A DNA stretch of 64,000 nt from Hymenobacter metallilatus. GTDB lineage: Bacteria; Bacteroidota; Bacteroidia; Cytophagales; Hymenobacteraceae. The stretch covers positions 124,001-188,000 of the forward strand of contig NZ_RWIS01000008.1 of the NCBI RefSeq assembly GCF_003944705.1. The letters run 5' to 3'. Below are positions 35,516 through 45,121 of this stretch, piece by piece; the first letter of the stretch is position 1, and each line of letters opens with the position of its first letter. The notes beneath the pieces are model-generated. The model saw only the letters and a list, made by a program, of their open reading frames with translations. It was not told the origin of the DNA and ran no database searches. The position numbers and the translations under genes were made by a program.

Positions 35516-38500
35516 GGGCCCCTGCCGGCCAGCCTGACCCAGCTGCGCGCGGTCTACATCCTGGGCCTGAGCGAGAACCAGCTCACCGGCCCGCTGCCCC
35601 CGGACATCGGCACCCTGCGCCAGGTGGTCATCTTCAACCTGGCCAACAACCGCCTGTCGGGCCCGCTGCCCGCCTCGCTGGGCCAGATGAGCCAGCTGGG
35701 CTATTGCCACCTGGACAACAACCAGTTCAGCGGAGAGCTGCCCGCCAGCCTGGGCCAGCTCCCGCACCTGTCGTACCTGACGTTGCCCAACAACCGGCTC
35801 ACCGGCACACTGCCGGCCAGTGTGCTGCAACTGCCCACGGCCACGACTATCCAACTACAGAACAACCGGCTCACCGGCATTGCCGCGCTGGGTGCCGGGC
35901 CGTTTGCCAATTCCCCCAACCTGAGCGGCAACTACCTGGGCTTCGACGCGCTGGAGCAACTGCTCACCGGCCCCGGCCAGCCGAAGCACCCGTACTTTCC
36001 CGCCCCCAACCAGCGGCAGCTGCCGCTGGAGGCCGACACGCTGCCGGCGCTGCCGGGCAGCTGGAAGACCCTGCAAGGGGCCTTGCCCGGCCAGCACAAC
36101 CGCTACCAGTGGGAGCGGCAGGTGGGCCAGGCCTGGGTGGAGGTGCCCGGGCAAACGCAGCCGACCTATGCGCTGCGGGTGCAGGGCGAGAGCGAGGAGG
36201 GCACCTACCGTACCCGCGTGACCAACGACTGGGTGCCGAACGTGACCCTCTACGGGCGGGGGCAGTACGTGACGCTGCTGCCCTACGCGCCGCTGGCCCT
36301 CAACGAGCCGGACGCCCACGGCTCCGCGGCCCCGGCCGACGCGCTGGCCCCCACCAGCCGGGGAGCTGAAACGGAGGTGGTCAACTACGTGCGCACCTAC
36401 GCGGCCCGCAGTGCCTTCACGGATCCGGCGGCCGTGAAAGCCGCGGCGGCGGCCGACGTGCAAATCAAAACCGAGTACCTGGACGGGCTGGGCCGGCCGG
36501 TGCAGACCGTGCTGCGGCAGGAATCGCCGCTGGGCCGCGACATCGTGCAGCCCGTGGCCTACGACGCGCTGGGCCGCTCGCCGAAGCAGTACCTGCCCTA
36601 CACCAGTGTCGGCACCGCCACCGGTAGCTACCGGCCCGATGCCGTCTTCGAGCAGTACGGCTTCTACCGCCACAATCCGAATCCCAACCTGCCCGTCACC
36701 AGCGTGCCCTACGCCGAGACCAGCTTCGAGGCCTCGCCCCTGAGCCGCCCGCTGGCCCAGGCCAGCGCGGGCGAGAGCTGGCAGCTGGCCGGCGGCCACG
36801 CCGTCACGCTGGAGGAGCGGCCCAACCTGGCGGCCGACTCGGTGCAGCGCTGGCAGCCCGGCTACGGGGCGGACCGCGAGGACCTGCTGCCGCAGGGGGC
36901 CTACGCCCCGGGGGAGCTGTGGGTCAAGCAGACCCGCGACGAGCAGGGCCAGTGGCGGCAGGAGTTCACCGACCAGGAAGGCCGGGTGGTGCTCAAGCAG
37001 GTGGGCCTGGACGGGAACTACCAGCAGGTGGCCCGCCAGTGGCTCAAGACCTACTACGTCTACGACGACTTCGGCCGGTTGCGGGCCGTGCTGCCGCCCA
37101 AGGCCGTGCAGCGCCTCCGGAAGAACCCGACCCGGGCCTGGGCCGTGGAGGGGGCGGGCGTGGAGCGGCTGCTGTTCCGCTACCACTACGACGAGCAGGG
37201 GCGCCTGATCGAGAAGAAGGTCCCGGATCAGGAGGGCTATTCCCAGACTATCTACAACGAACTCGACCAGCCCCTGCTGACCCAGGATGTGGCCCAGCAG
37301 GCGCGTCAGGAATGGGTGGCCACCAAGTACGATGCCCTGGGCCGGGTCGTCTACACCGCCCTGGTCCGGTTTCCCGCGCTCACGGGCACCGCGAGTCAGC
37401 AGCGTGACCAACTGCTCCAGCAGCAGGCCCAGCAACCAGCCGGGACGCCCCTGTGGGAAGAACCCAGCACCACGGCCACACTCACCCGGGCACCATACAC
37501 CCATCGCAGCTGGCCGGACGTGGCCGCGCTCGCCGGCAGCCAGCTGCTGAGCGTGAGCGACTACGACCGCTATGACTACGACGGCAACGGCTCCGATGAT
37601 GCGCACTACCAGGCACCCGCTGCCGCGCAGCTGGCCTGTGCTCCCTCGGAAGTCCCGCAGGCGGACCTGCGCGTGACCGGCCAGACGACCCGCACCCAGG
37701 TCCGGGTGCTGGGCGTGGCCGAGAGCGAGCCCGGCGCGTGGCTCACGACGGTGAGCTTCTTCGACGAGCAGCTGCGCCCGATTCAGGTGCAGAGCACCAA
37801 TGCCCGCGGGGGCACGGACGTGGTCACCACGCGCTACGATTTTGCCGGCAAGGCCCTGGCCAGCTACGCCGTGCACCAGGTGCCGGGCCAGGCGGCTCAC
37901 ACCGTGCGCGAGCAGAGCCGCTACGACCACGCCGGCCGGTTGCTGAGCGTGACGCAGGCACTGGACCAAGCCACCCCGCAGGTGATTGCCCGCCACCGCT
38001 ACAACGAGTTGGGCCAACTGGAGCAGAAACTGCTGGGCGGGAATCTGGTGGCCAGCGCCGGCCAAGCCGTCACCCCACCCTTGCCCGGTACGGGGCCGGC
38101 CGCTTTGCAGACGGTGGACTACCGCTACAACATCCGCGGCTGGCTCACCCACATCAACGACGTCGCCAATCCCGATCCCCAGGATCTGTGGAACTTCTCG
38201 CTGAGCTACGACCAAGGCTTCAACACCCCACAATTTAATGGCAATATTGCCGGGCAGACCTGGCGCTCGCTGAGCGACGGCATCGAGCGGGCCTACGGCT
38301 ACCGCTACGATCAGGCCAACCGCCTCTTGCAGGGCGACTTCGTGGCCCGCACCGGCAGCAGCCCCACCAGCACGTGGGGTGCCGAGCGGGGCAACTACCG
38401 CTTTTCCTTTGCTTCCTACGACGCGGGCGGTAACCTCGTGACCCTGCGCCGGCGGGGGCTGGTAGCCGCCGCCACGCGCACCAGCCCGGCCCAGTACGCC

Positions 38501-40600
38501 GAGACCGACAACCTGCGCTACCGCTATACGCCGGCCACCAGCGAACCGGAAAGCAACCGCCTGCAGCGGGTGGACGATCTGGCCCCGGCCGCGACCAGCT
38601 GGGGCGCGAACGTGCCTGAGCGCCCGGACTTCTCGGATGGGGCTACGGCCGGCTCAAGTACGCCGGACTATACCTACGACGCGGCCGGCTCACTCACCAG
38701 CGACAAGAACAAGGGCATCACCCGCATTCGGTACAATCACCTGCACCTGCCCGAGCTGATCGAGTGGCAGAATGGCAATAAATTGCAGTACCTGTACACG
38801 GCCACCGGGCAAAAGGTGGCCAAGCTGGCCACGGAAGCGGGCACGCCCACGCCCGTGCGCACGGACTACCTGGGCGCCTGGCAGTACGAGCGCGACTCGC
38901 TGCGCTGGCTGACCCACGCGGAAGGGCGGGCGCTGTACATCTACCGGCGCGACTACGCCAACCAGGTCACGGCCAAGATTCGCTACGAGTATACGCTTAA
39001 GGATCACCTGGGCAACCTGCGGGTCGCCTTCCACCCGGGCGAGAAGAGTAGTGTGCTGGCCACGATGGAAGAAAGCCAGCGCGCGCGGGAAAGCCAGCAG
39101 TTTGACCCCGCTTCCCTTGACTCGACCCGTGCCTTCGTCGGGCCGCAATTCGGCCACAACGGCACCTCGTATGTCGCCAAGCTGAATGCCGGCGGGGCGA
39201 AGCCCACACCGATCGGTCCCCTCAAACAGCTGTCGGTGGCCCGCCGGGATACCATCCAGGTAACCGCCTACGGCCTCTACAACGAGGCGGTGAGGCAGAG
39301 CACCTGGGGTTTCTCGCTGGCCAGCTTCGTGGCTTCCCTGCTGCAGCAGCCCGCTGCTCCTACCCCCACCGCGGAGGGCACTCGGCGCGTGCGGGTGCTG
39401 TCGCTGCTGAGCGTCGGTCTGACGGCGGCTACCTTACCGGCCTTGCAGCAGCTCACGGGCGGCGTGCCGAAAGCCTACGTGCGGATCTTGGTCTTTAACC
39501 GCGACTCGGTGCTGGTGCGCGTCAAGACCAAACAACTCACCTTGGCGGCGCAAGGTCAGTACGAGGAACTGCAGGATTCGGTCATCGTGCCCCAGGCGGG
39601 CTACGTGCAGGCCTACGTGGCCAACGAGAGTGATACGGAGGTGTTCTTCGACGACATCACCGTTGAGCACCGCCAAGGCCTGCAGGTGCAGGAGAATCAG
39701 TATGATCCCTATGGACTGGACTTGGCTGGGCTGAGCAAATCGGCTACTCCCCAGAACCAGTACACGTGGAATGGCAAGGAGAAGCAGACCGAGTTTGGCC
39801 TGAACTGGCAGGATTACGGCGCTCGTATGTTCGATAGGGCACTCGGGCGTTGGCATGTTGTGGACCCATTAGCCGACCAAATGCGCAGACATTCTCCCTA
39901 TAATTATGCATTCAATAATCCCATTCGATTTATTGACCCTGATGGTAGAGGACCAAATGACGTAGTTCCTGCAGACAACGAAGCATCCAAACAATGGCTG
40001 AAAGAATACAAAAGCACATTGTCAGGTAAAAGAAAAGATAGATTTGATGCGCTACATGCAGATCACAATGTTATAGTAATAGTCAATGTTGGCACTAAGA
40101 AAGCGACAGGGCTAGATAAGGGCGGAGAGGCATCGATAAAATTATTAAAGGATGGAAAAGCTCAAATTGATGTAGTAGTGACGGAAGATCAACAGGTTAC
40201 TTTGTTAACTTTATCAGACGAATTAACAGGAGCATCTTTGTATTACGAAGGAAAAATAGGATATGATGAAAGAGGAGTAACATCGAATGATATCGATGAT
40301 GAAATGGAAACAAAAGTTGCAAGCCTTGAAACTGTCAGAGCATTAGGCTTATCAAAGCCTAGCGATGCCACACATAAAAAGACATATGAATCAATGGAAA
40401 TTCTGGATGCATTGCAAAAGTCTGGAGGAGTTTACACGCCTGAAATTTTGAAAATGCTACGGAAATATCCTGGCATAAATGGATCAAAACAACCAGGAGT
40501 TACCACAACAGGTAAACAGTATGCACAAAGTAGTGAGGCATCAGGATCAACTGGAGTGTATTTTGAAAATAACATACCTGTCCCATATGCAATTCCTTAG
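35516..40600 (+). pseudogene. LRR / YD-repeat (Rhs-type) polymorphic-toxin-like protein, 5'-truncated
   Basis: About 1,694 codons. In order: plant-type leucine-rich repeats ([36 protein letters not shown]) at the broken N-terminus; an Ig-like segment (YQWERQVGQAWVEVPGQTQ); a DUF6443-like head (YLDGLGRPVQTVLRQESPLG); many YD repeats (YDALGRSP, YNELDQPL, YRYDQANRLL); the Rhs core YGARMFDRALGRWHVVDPLA; then from about 39,890 a low-GC tip of some 210 residues. No signal peptide or start remains: the first 99 codons of the open frame are antisense of tnpA. Full-length relatives are exported surface proteins. The tip contains LSDELTGASLYYEGKI and DIDDEMETK, which resemble a zincin metallopeptidase scaffold whose HExxH histidines have changed. 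Confidence 0.85.
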
Positions 40601-41135
40601 AAAATATTTCTTTCGGTGTTTTTGCCTAGCAATAGTCATGCATATCGCATCAATAGGAATAATATACGGCCAATCCTTTCGTTTTTTTGAAAAGAAAAGG
40701 AATACTGATACACTAATCAATTTAAATAATATTCACTATATACAATATAAAAATATAATCAATCATAAATCAGGAATAATATTAGGGAAAAGTAGAATTG
40801 AATGCGAAATAACAATAGATGATAAATCATTTGGTATTTCGCCAGGCAACGTTCATACAAAAAAACCTTTTATTTATAGCACAATTACAAGTAAAAATAT
40901 TTTTAATAATTATGTTAATGATCAGAAAGAAGGAATGTGGATATCTTTTAATAAAGATGGACATGTTGATTTTATACAGCAATATAAAATGGATAAAATA
41001 TTCATGATAATATTTTTTAAGAAAAATGGAAGAATTGAAAAAATAGATTGGTATAATGACGGGGTAAAAAGAAGGCTTGGATCTTGGATATATGATAGAA
41101 AAAATAGAATATTAAATCATAATTTAGATTTCTAG
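40587..41135 (+). CDS. putative immunity protein for the Rhs tip, MORN/YwqK-like, exported
   Basis: 182 aa, very AT-rich. The N-terminus is a hydrophobic signal-like helix (FFRCFCLAIVMHIASIGIIYG). The C-terminal half has G-x-W-x-x-F/Y-x-x-x-G-x-I repeats (EGMWISFNKDGHVDFIQQY, IIFFKKNGRIEKIDWYNDG, RLGSWIYDRKNRI), the pattern of YwqK/MORN antitoxin-like proteins. It overlaps the 3' end of the YD-repeat gene by 14 bp, the usual place for a cognate immunity gene. Role is inferred from position and repeat type; no experiment or search was available. Confidence 0.6.
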   Translation: MQFLRKYFFRCFCLAIVMHIASIGIIYGQSFRFFEKKRNTDTLINLNNIHYIQYKNIINHKSGIILGKSRIECEITIDDKSFGISPGNVHTKKPFIYSTITSKNIFNNYVNDQKEGMWISFNKDGHVDFIQQYKMDKIFMIIFFKKNGRIEKIDWYNDGVKRRLGSWIYDRKNRILNHNLDF

Positions 41136-41177
41136 AGTCTGGTGCTAGTAAAACAGTAAGCGAATCTTGGTGGTGGT

Positions 41178-41609
41178 CTAAGCTGTGGTGCATCGTCGGT
41201 TGTGCTCGTCAATGACGAGTTGAATGCGCACGTGGTGCATGGCCAAGCAGCGACTGAACGAGCAGGACTTGCGCACCAGCACGGCGCACTTCTGTCGCAA
41301 CGAGCAATTGATGACATCCACAATGCTGGTCTGGCCGCTGCCTTTCGGGTGGGCCCGGTGGGCGTGCCTGGGCAGCACGCCTTTGTAGGCCCCCCATTCG
41401 TCCGTGTGGTAACAGGTGCCCGTCCGATACGGGGCGGGCAGTGCCTGCCACAGGCGCCGGGCGGTGGCACGGCCCTGACTACTCAACACCCAAGCTATGA
41501 TCCGTCTGGTATAAAGTTCCACGGCCAGCCACAGCCATTTCTTGCGCTGTTCCCGCCCCACAAACGTCCACAGCTCATCCAGCTCCAACTCCCTCGGCCG
41601 GTGAGGCAA
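41178..41609 (-). CDS. IS1-family transposase, InsB part (catalytic)
   Basis: About 143 codons. LELDELWTFVGREQRKKWLW holds the first DDE aspartate region; YHTDEWGAYKGVLP and SIVDVINCSLRQKCAVLVRK and MHHVRIQLVIDEHN follow, all IS1 hallmarks. A TTG is the first start-like codon, so it is probably made only as a fusion with the upstream frame by slippage on the A8 run at 41637-41644. Confidence 0.75.
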   Translation of the reverse strand: MPHRPRELELDELWTFVGREQRKKWLWLAVELYTRRIIAWVLSSQGRATARRLWQALPAPYRTGTCYHTDEWGAYKGVLPRHAHRAHPKGSGQTSIVDVINCSLRQKCAVLVRKSCSFSRCLAMHHVRIQLVIDEHNRRCTTA

Positions 41610-41613
41610 CGGG

Positions 41614-41829
41614 CTACTGGTCGGACCGGTCTGCGCTTTTTTTTGCCAGTTTAGCTACCGTCATCCGCGCTACGCCCGTCAGGCGCACAATGGCCCGTTG
41701 CGACACCCGCTCCAGCAGCTTTTCCATCTGGGCGTACTGCGCCGCTTTGCGTGGGGCCGCTGGCTGCAAATACGGCTTGGTGGCGACAAGCTGTGCACAG
41801 GTACTTGGATTTGCCTTTACTTGTGCCAT
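41614..41829 (-). CDS. IS1-family transposase, InsA part (helix-turn-helix)
   Basis: 71 codons from MAQVKANPS; ERVSQRAIVRLTGVARMTVA is the DNA-binding helix-turn-helix of InsA. It ends soon after GCA AAA AAA AGC, an A8G slippery run. Removing one A (or a +1 shift) joins it to the InsB frame (KKAQTGPTSSPLPHRPRE). Confidence 0.65.
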   Translation of the reverse strand: MAQVKANPSTCAQLVATKPYLQPAAPRKAAQYAQMEKLLERVSQRAIVRLTGVARMTVAKLAKKSADRSDQ

Positions 41830-42017
41830 TTTCGCGTAGGGCTGCACTACTGCATTTGGTACATCGGAATGTGGGTTGGATCGAACGCCTTTTCTACTTA
41901 GAATAATTAATTCTAAAATTATTGGCTCGTTTTTCTGTACAAACCAGATAGCGAGTAGCAGAGAAGTGAACTGCCGCCTAAACGGCTGAAAACGGTTCAG
42001 AAAACTTGTTCAGCAAT

Positions 42018-42063
42018 CAAAGTACAATAACGGGTATCTTCGTAATGAGAAACCTGTACTTTG
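42018..42063 (+). promoter_or_regulatory. resolvase promoter/res-like inverted repeat
   Basis: CAAAGTACA (42018-42026) and TGTACTTTG (42055-42063) are perfect inverted 9-mers 28 bp apart directly before tnpR; the right arm also reads as a TACTTTG -7 box 5 bp before the ATG. An AT-rich near-palindrome (TAGAATAATTAATTCTA) lies further upstream at about 41897. This is where Tn3 elements keep res and where resolvase represses itself; the assignment is inference. Confidence 0.45.
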
Positions 42064-42068
42064 CCCCC

Positions 42069-42680
42069 ATGAATATCGGCTACGCTCGCGTCTCGACCCG
42101 CGACCAGAACTTGGAACTACAACTCGATGCCCTCAACAAGGCTGGCTGTGAAACCATCTTCCAGGAGAAAGCATCCGGGGCCACCAAAGCCCGACCGGAA
42201 CTTGACCGAATGCTGGCCAGTCTGCGCAAAGGCGATACCGTCTACATTTACAAGCTTGACCGATTGGGCCGCTCGCTCAAACATCTGCTGGACATGGTGG
42301 CTGAGCTGGAGTTCAAAGGCGTAGGCCTGGTTTCCCTCACCGATGCCATCAACACGACCTCGGCCCAGGGGCGGCTCGTGTTCAACCTGTTTGCTTCTCT
42401 AGCCGAGTTCGAGCGAGAACTCATCCGGGAGCGGACTTACGCCGGCTTGGCTGCCGCGCGGGCGCGGGGCCGAGTCGGGGGCCGTCGCCGAGGGTTATCG
42501 GAAGAGGCCGAGCGGACGGCCATCGTCGCCGAGACCTTGTATAAGGAGCAGCAACTGGGCGTCAACGAAATCGCCCAGCGCCTGCGCATCTCTAAAGTTA
42601 CCCTGTATAAATACCTGCGCCACCGGGGCGTCGTCATTCATAGCCACCGAAAAACCACCGTGAGTAAACCGGCCGATTGA
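42069..42680 (+). CDS. tnpR: serine recombinase (Tn3-type resolvase)
   Basis: 203 aa. Catalytic domain MNIGYARVSTRDQNLELQLD (nucleophile Ser9), KLDRLGRSLKHLL and the E-helix AEFERELIRERT, then a C-terminal helix-turn-helix (NEIAQRLRISKVTLYKYLR). It resolves cointegrates of the transposon. ATG at 42069 is right because the catalytic motif begins there; the frame extends upstream to 42006 without homology. Complete, unlike tnpA. Confidence 0.93.
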   Translation: MNIGYARVSTRDQNLELQLDALNKAGCETIFQEKASGATKARPELDRMLASLRKGDTVYIYKLDRLGRSLKHLLDMVAELEFKGVGLVSLTDAINTTSAQGRLVFNLFASLAEFERELIRERTYAGLAAARARGRVGGRRRGLSEEAERTAIVAETLYKEQQLGVNEIAQRLRISKVTLYKYLRHRGVVIHSHRKTTVSKPAD

Positions 42681-42708
42681 GTTTTGTACCAAACTTTCGG
42701 TCAACTCC

Positions 42709-42746
42709 CCTAGCGTGCTATTTATTCCGTTTTCTGAGAGGACCCC
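42709..42746 (-). repeat. right terminal inverted repeat of the Tn3-family transposon
   Basis: Reverse complement reads GGGGTCCTCTCAGAAAACGG and on to AATAGCACG, identical to the left end for the first 33 bp, then CTAGG instead of TTAAG. Confidence 0.93.
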
Positions 42747-42887
42747 TACCTGAACACCCGGGGCAGGCATGCTGCAACAGCCAACTCGCCTCGTTCAGCC
42801 CCCGCCGGATATCAGTCCGGATTGTAGAGCATCGGCCCGAATTACGGACGCCGCTGCGGCACATGTTTGCACCGGAGAGGGATGCTT

Positions 42888-42935
42888 AAGGTCCGGAATG
42901 CTGACAGCTGTTGTCGGCATCCGGGCCTTTTTTTT
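42888..42935 (+). terminator. rho-independent terminator, probably original end of the ilv-leu operon
   Basis: AAGGTCCGGAATGCTGACA, short loop, TGTCGGCATCCGGGCCTT then T-run. Strong stem. With the transposon removed (33704-42751) it would lie about 190 bp after the leuB stop. Confidence 0.85.
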
Positions 42936-43100
42936 GTAGTCGATGCCAACGGTTCACCGGCCTAGCTGTGGCGGTTCGCCCCAGGCCTGCGGCCGGTTCG
43001 CCCCGTTTGTGCCAGGATGCGTGCCGGAGGATGCGGATGTTTGAAGCAGTTAACCACTTAGCATCTGCCTCTCCCATTCTACTTCCTACTTCCTACCCCC

Positions 43101-44051
43101 ATGCTCCGCTTCTCCACCTCCGTCCTTCACTCTCGGTTTCTGCTGCTACTCGCGCTGCTGGTGCTGGGCGTTACTGCCCAGGCCCAGAAACAGCCTACGC
43201 TGGGGGCCGGCCCCCGCACCGTTCTTACTTCCGACTCGGTGAAACTGTTTGTGCAGGTAGCGGGCAAGGGCACGCCCTGTCTGTTTGTGCACGGCGGGCC
43301 GGGGGCAGGCAGCTACTCATTTGAAAAGCTGGGCGGCAACCGGCTCGAGGACCAATTGCAGATGGTGTACCTGGACCAGCGTGGCAGTGGACGCTCGGGC
43401 AGCAGCCGCTCCAAAAACTACTCCATGGCCCGTATGGTGCAGGATCTGGAAGAAGTGCGCCAGCAACTAGGCGTGCAGAAATGGGTGGTACTGGCCCACT
43501 CCTTCGGCGGCACCATTGCCACGGCCTACGCCCGGCAGTACCCCCAGCGGGTACAGGCCCTGGTGCTCACCAACGCGGTGCTGAACCCGGTAGCCGGGCT
43601 GGATAGCATGGTGGCCTACGGTAGCAGCCTACTGCCCGCCGCCGCCCGACCTGCCCCCGGCCTGCCTTCCATGCAACGGTTTGGGATGGTAATGGGGGCG
43701 CTACAGCAGCAGAAACTAGCCGGCCAACTGCAGTTTTCCCACGACTCCCTGGCCGCCCGCGCCATGCGCGCCAGCCGCGCCGTATCTGGCAATCCGGAGT
43801 TTGCCCAGCAGGTGTTCAGCGGCCGGCTGGCTGATTACGGCCAGGATTACGCCCCCGCCACCGCTCAACTCACAATGCCTGCGCTGGTAATCCTGGGCAC
43901 AGACGACCGGACAACAGGCGCTACGGCGGCTTCCTATCGGTTTCCGCGTAAGCAAGTAGTGACGCTGCCGGGCAAGCACAATTCCTTTCTGGAGCAGCCA
44001 GCGCAGTTCCGGAAGGCAGTTGTTAGCTTCGTGCAGCAGCTTCCCCGCTAA
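43101..44051 (+). CDS. exported alpha/beta hydrolase, prolyl aminopeptidase-like (S33)
   Basis: 316 aa with signal peptide ending near VTAQAQ. Catalytic landmarks: HGGPGAGSY (oxyanion), DQRGSGRSG, LAHSFGGTIA (nucleophile Ser), GTDDRT (Asp) and PGKHNSF (His). The HGGPG plus DQRGSG pair is typical of proline iminopeptidase-like S33 enzymes, but the substrate may be another ester or peptide. A LytS kinase gene starts 6 bp after its stop, so the two are likely co-transcribed. Confidence 0.85.
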   Translation: MLRFSTSVLHSRFLLLLALLVLGVTAQAQKQPTLGAGPRTVLTSDSVKLFVQVAGKGTPCLFVHGGPGAGSYSFEKLGGNRLEDQLQMVYLDQRGSGRSGSSRSKNYSMARMVQDLEEVRQQLGVQKWVVLAHSFGGTIATAYARQYPQRVQALVLTNAVLNPVAGLDSMVAYGSSLLPAAARPAPGLPSMQRFGMVMGALQQQKLAGQLQFSHDSLAARAMRASRAVSGNPEFAQQVFSGRLADYGQDYAPATAQLTMPALVILGTDDRTTGATAASYRFPRKQVVTLPGKHNSFLEQPAQFRKAVVSFVQQLPR

Positions 44052-44057
44052 ATCTCC

Positions 44058-45095
44058 ATGTCAACCACTGCCCAGCGCCCGGCCTACCTCAACGATAAGT
44101 GGTTTTTGTTGCTGGGTATTCCGGTGCTGGGTGCGTTAGTGCTGCTGCCGCGCGGGGCCTTGCGGGTGCGCTCCTGGCAGGAGCTGGTAGTGGCCTGGGG
44201 CATTTCAACGACTATTACCAGTATATTCTGGTTGCTGGGGCGGGCGCTATGGCGCTACCTGTTTCGGCGGTTTCCGCGGGTAGAGCAAACCCGGCAGCGC
44301 CTCTGGTGGCTGGCCTTTACCAACACCACCGTGGCGGCGCTTACTACCCTGGGCATTGGGAAGGTGGCCGCCTACCTGCAGCACGGCCACTTAACCTGGT
44401 CCGCATTCTGGTTTGAGTTTGGGCTGAATATGTTACCCACGGTGGTGGTACAGCTCATTTATGAAAGCTGGAACTTCTTCCGGCAGTGGGCCGACAACGT
44501 GCGCCGCACCGAGCAGCTGCAGAGCGCCAATACCCGCAGCCAGCTGGAAGCCCTGCAAAGCCAGCTTGATCCGCACTTCCTGTTCAACTCGCTCAATACC
44601 CTTTCGGCCCTCATTGAGCCCGATAACGAGCCCGCCCAGGACTTCGTGGAGCAGCTCTCGGATGTGTACCGCTACGTGCTGCTGGCCCGCGACCAGCCCA
44701 CCGTACTGCTACGCGAGGAGCTGGCTTTTGTGGAAACGTACCTGGCCCTGCACAAAGCCCGCTTCCGCGACAATCTGCGGGTGTGCTGGCAGGTACCCGC
44801 CGCAGCCTACGCGGCTCGGGTGGCGCCCCTGAGCGTGCAGCTGCTGGTGGAAAACGCCCTCAAGCACAACGTGGCCTCCCGGGAGCATCCGCTGGAGCTG
44901 GAACTCTCCGCTGACCCTGCCACCGGCTACTTTACCGTGCGCAACACCCTGCGCCCCCGCACCGCCGGCCTCGCCCCCGGCACTGGCACCGGCCTGCGCA
45001 ACGTGCGCCACCGCTACGAGCTGCTGCAGGCCCCCCAGCCGGTGGCCGTAACGCAGGAAGCCGGTTGGTTTGAGGTGCGGCTGCCGTTGTTGTGA
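44058..45095 (+). CDS. LytS-type sensor histidine kinase
   Basis: 345 aa. About four membrane helices in the first 150 residues, then a coiled segment and a His_kinase (PF06580-type) domain: LQSQLDPHFLFNSLNTLSAL with the phospho-acceptor His, N-box QLLVENALKHN, and G-box GTGTGLRNVRHRYEL. No separate sensory domain, so the membrane bundle is the likely sensor. Partner is the LytTR regulator downstream (45307), separated by a family-A repeat. The stop codon starts a 7-bp tandem GTGAGTA repeated four times. Confidence 0.9.
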   Translation: MSTTAQRPAYLNDKWFLLLGIPVLGALVLLPRGALRVRSWQELVVAWGISTTITSIFWLLGRALWRYLFRRFPRVEQTRQRLWWLAFTNTTVAALTTLGIGKVAAYLQHGHLTWSAFWFEFGLNMLPTVVVQLIYESWNFFRQWADNVRRTEQLQSANTRSQLEALQSQLDPHFLFNSLNTLSALIEPDNEPAQDFVEQLSDVYRYVLLARDQPTVLLREELAFVETYLALHKARFRDNLRVCWQVPAAAYAARVAPLSVQLLVENALKHNVASREHPLELELSADPATGYFTVRNTLRPRTAGLAPGTGTGLRNVRHRYELLQAPQPVAVTQEAGWFEVRLPLL

Positions 45096-45121
45096 GTAGT
45101 GAGTAGTGAGTAGTGAGTAGG

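Larger units (their letters stand above)
41141..41847 (-). mobile_element. IS1-like insertion sequence inside the transposon
   Basis: Two overlapping-phase frames encode InsA- and InsB-like parts of an IS1-family transposase. Ends are uncertain: GGTGCTAGTAAA at 41141 and GGCACAAGTAAA (reverse strand, ending near 41827) resemble each other weakly, but I see no convincing target duplication, so the element may be decayed. Bounds given are approximate. Confidence 0.55.
33704..42746. mobile_element. Tn3-family transposon (9.0 kb) carrying an Rhs/YD-repeat cargo
   Basis: Both ends carry terminal inverted repeats beginning GGGGTCCTCTCAGAAAACGG; 33 bp are identical in the two ends and the left extends to ACGTTAAG as in Tn3 itself (38 bp). 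The element is flanked by a perfect 5-bp direct repeat TACCT (33699-33703 and 42747-42751), the expected Tn3 target duplication. Inside: truncated tnpA, truncated LRR/YD-repeat gene with low-GC tip, putative immunity gene, IS1-like element and serine resolvase. It damages no gene. Confidence 0.93.

Noticed and set aside
35855..38233. 792-codon minus-strand frame opposite the YD-repeat gene
   Set aside because: Low-complexity Gly/Val/Gln/His translation typical of an antisense frame in high-GC DNA; the plus strand has clear domains.
41141..41829. Exact IS1 ends with target duplication
   Set aside because: Candidate ends match weakly and flanks do not repeat, so precise borders cannot be claimed.
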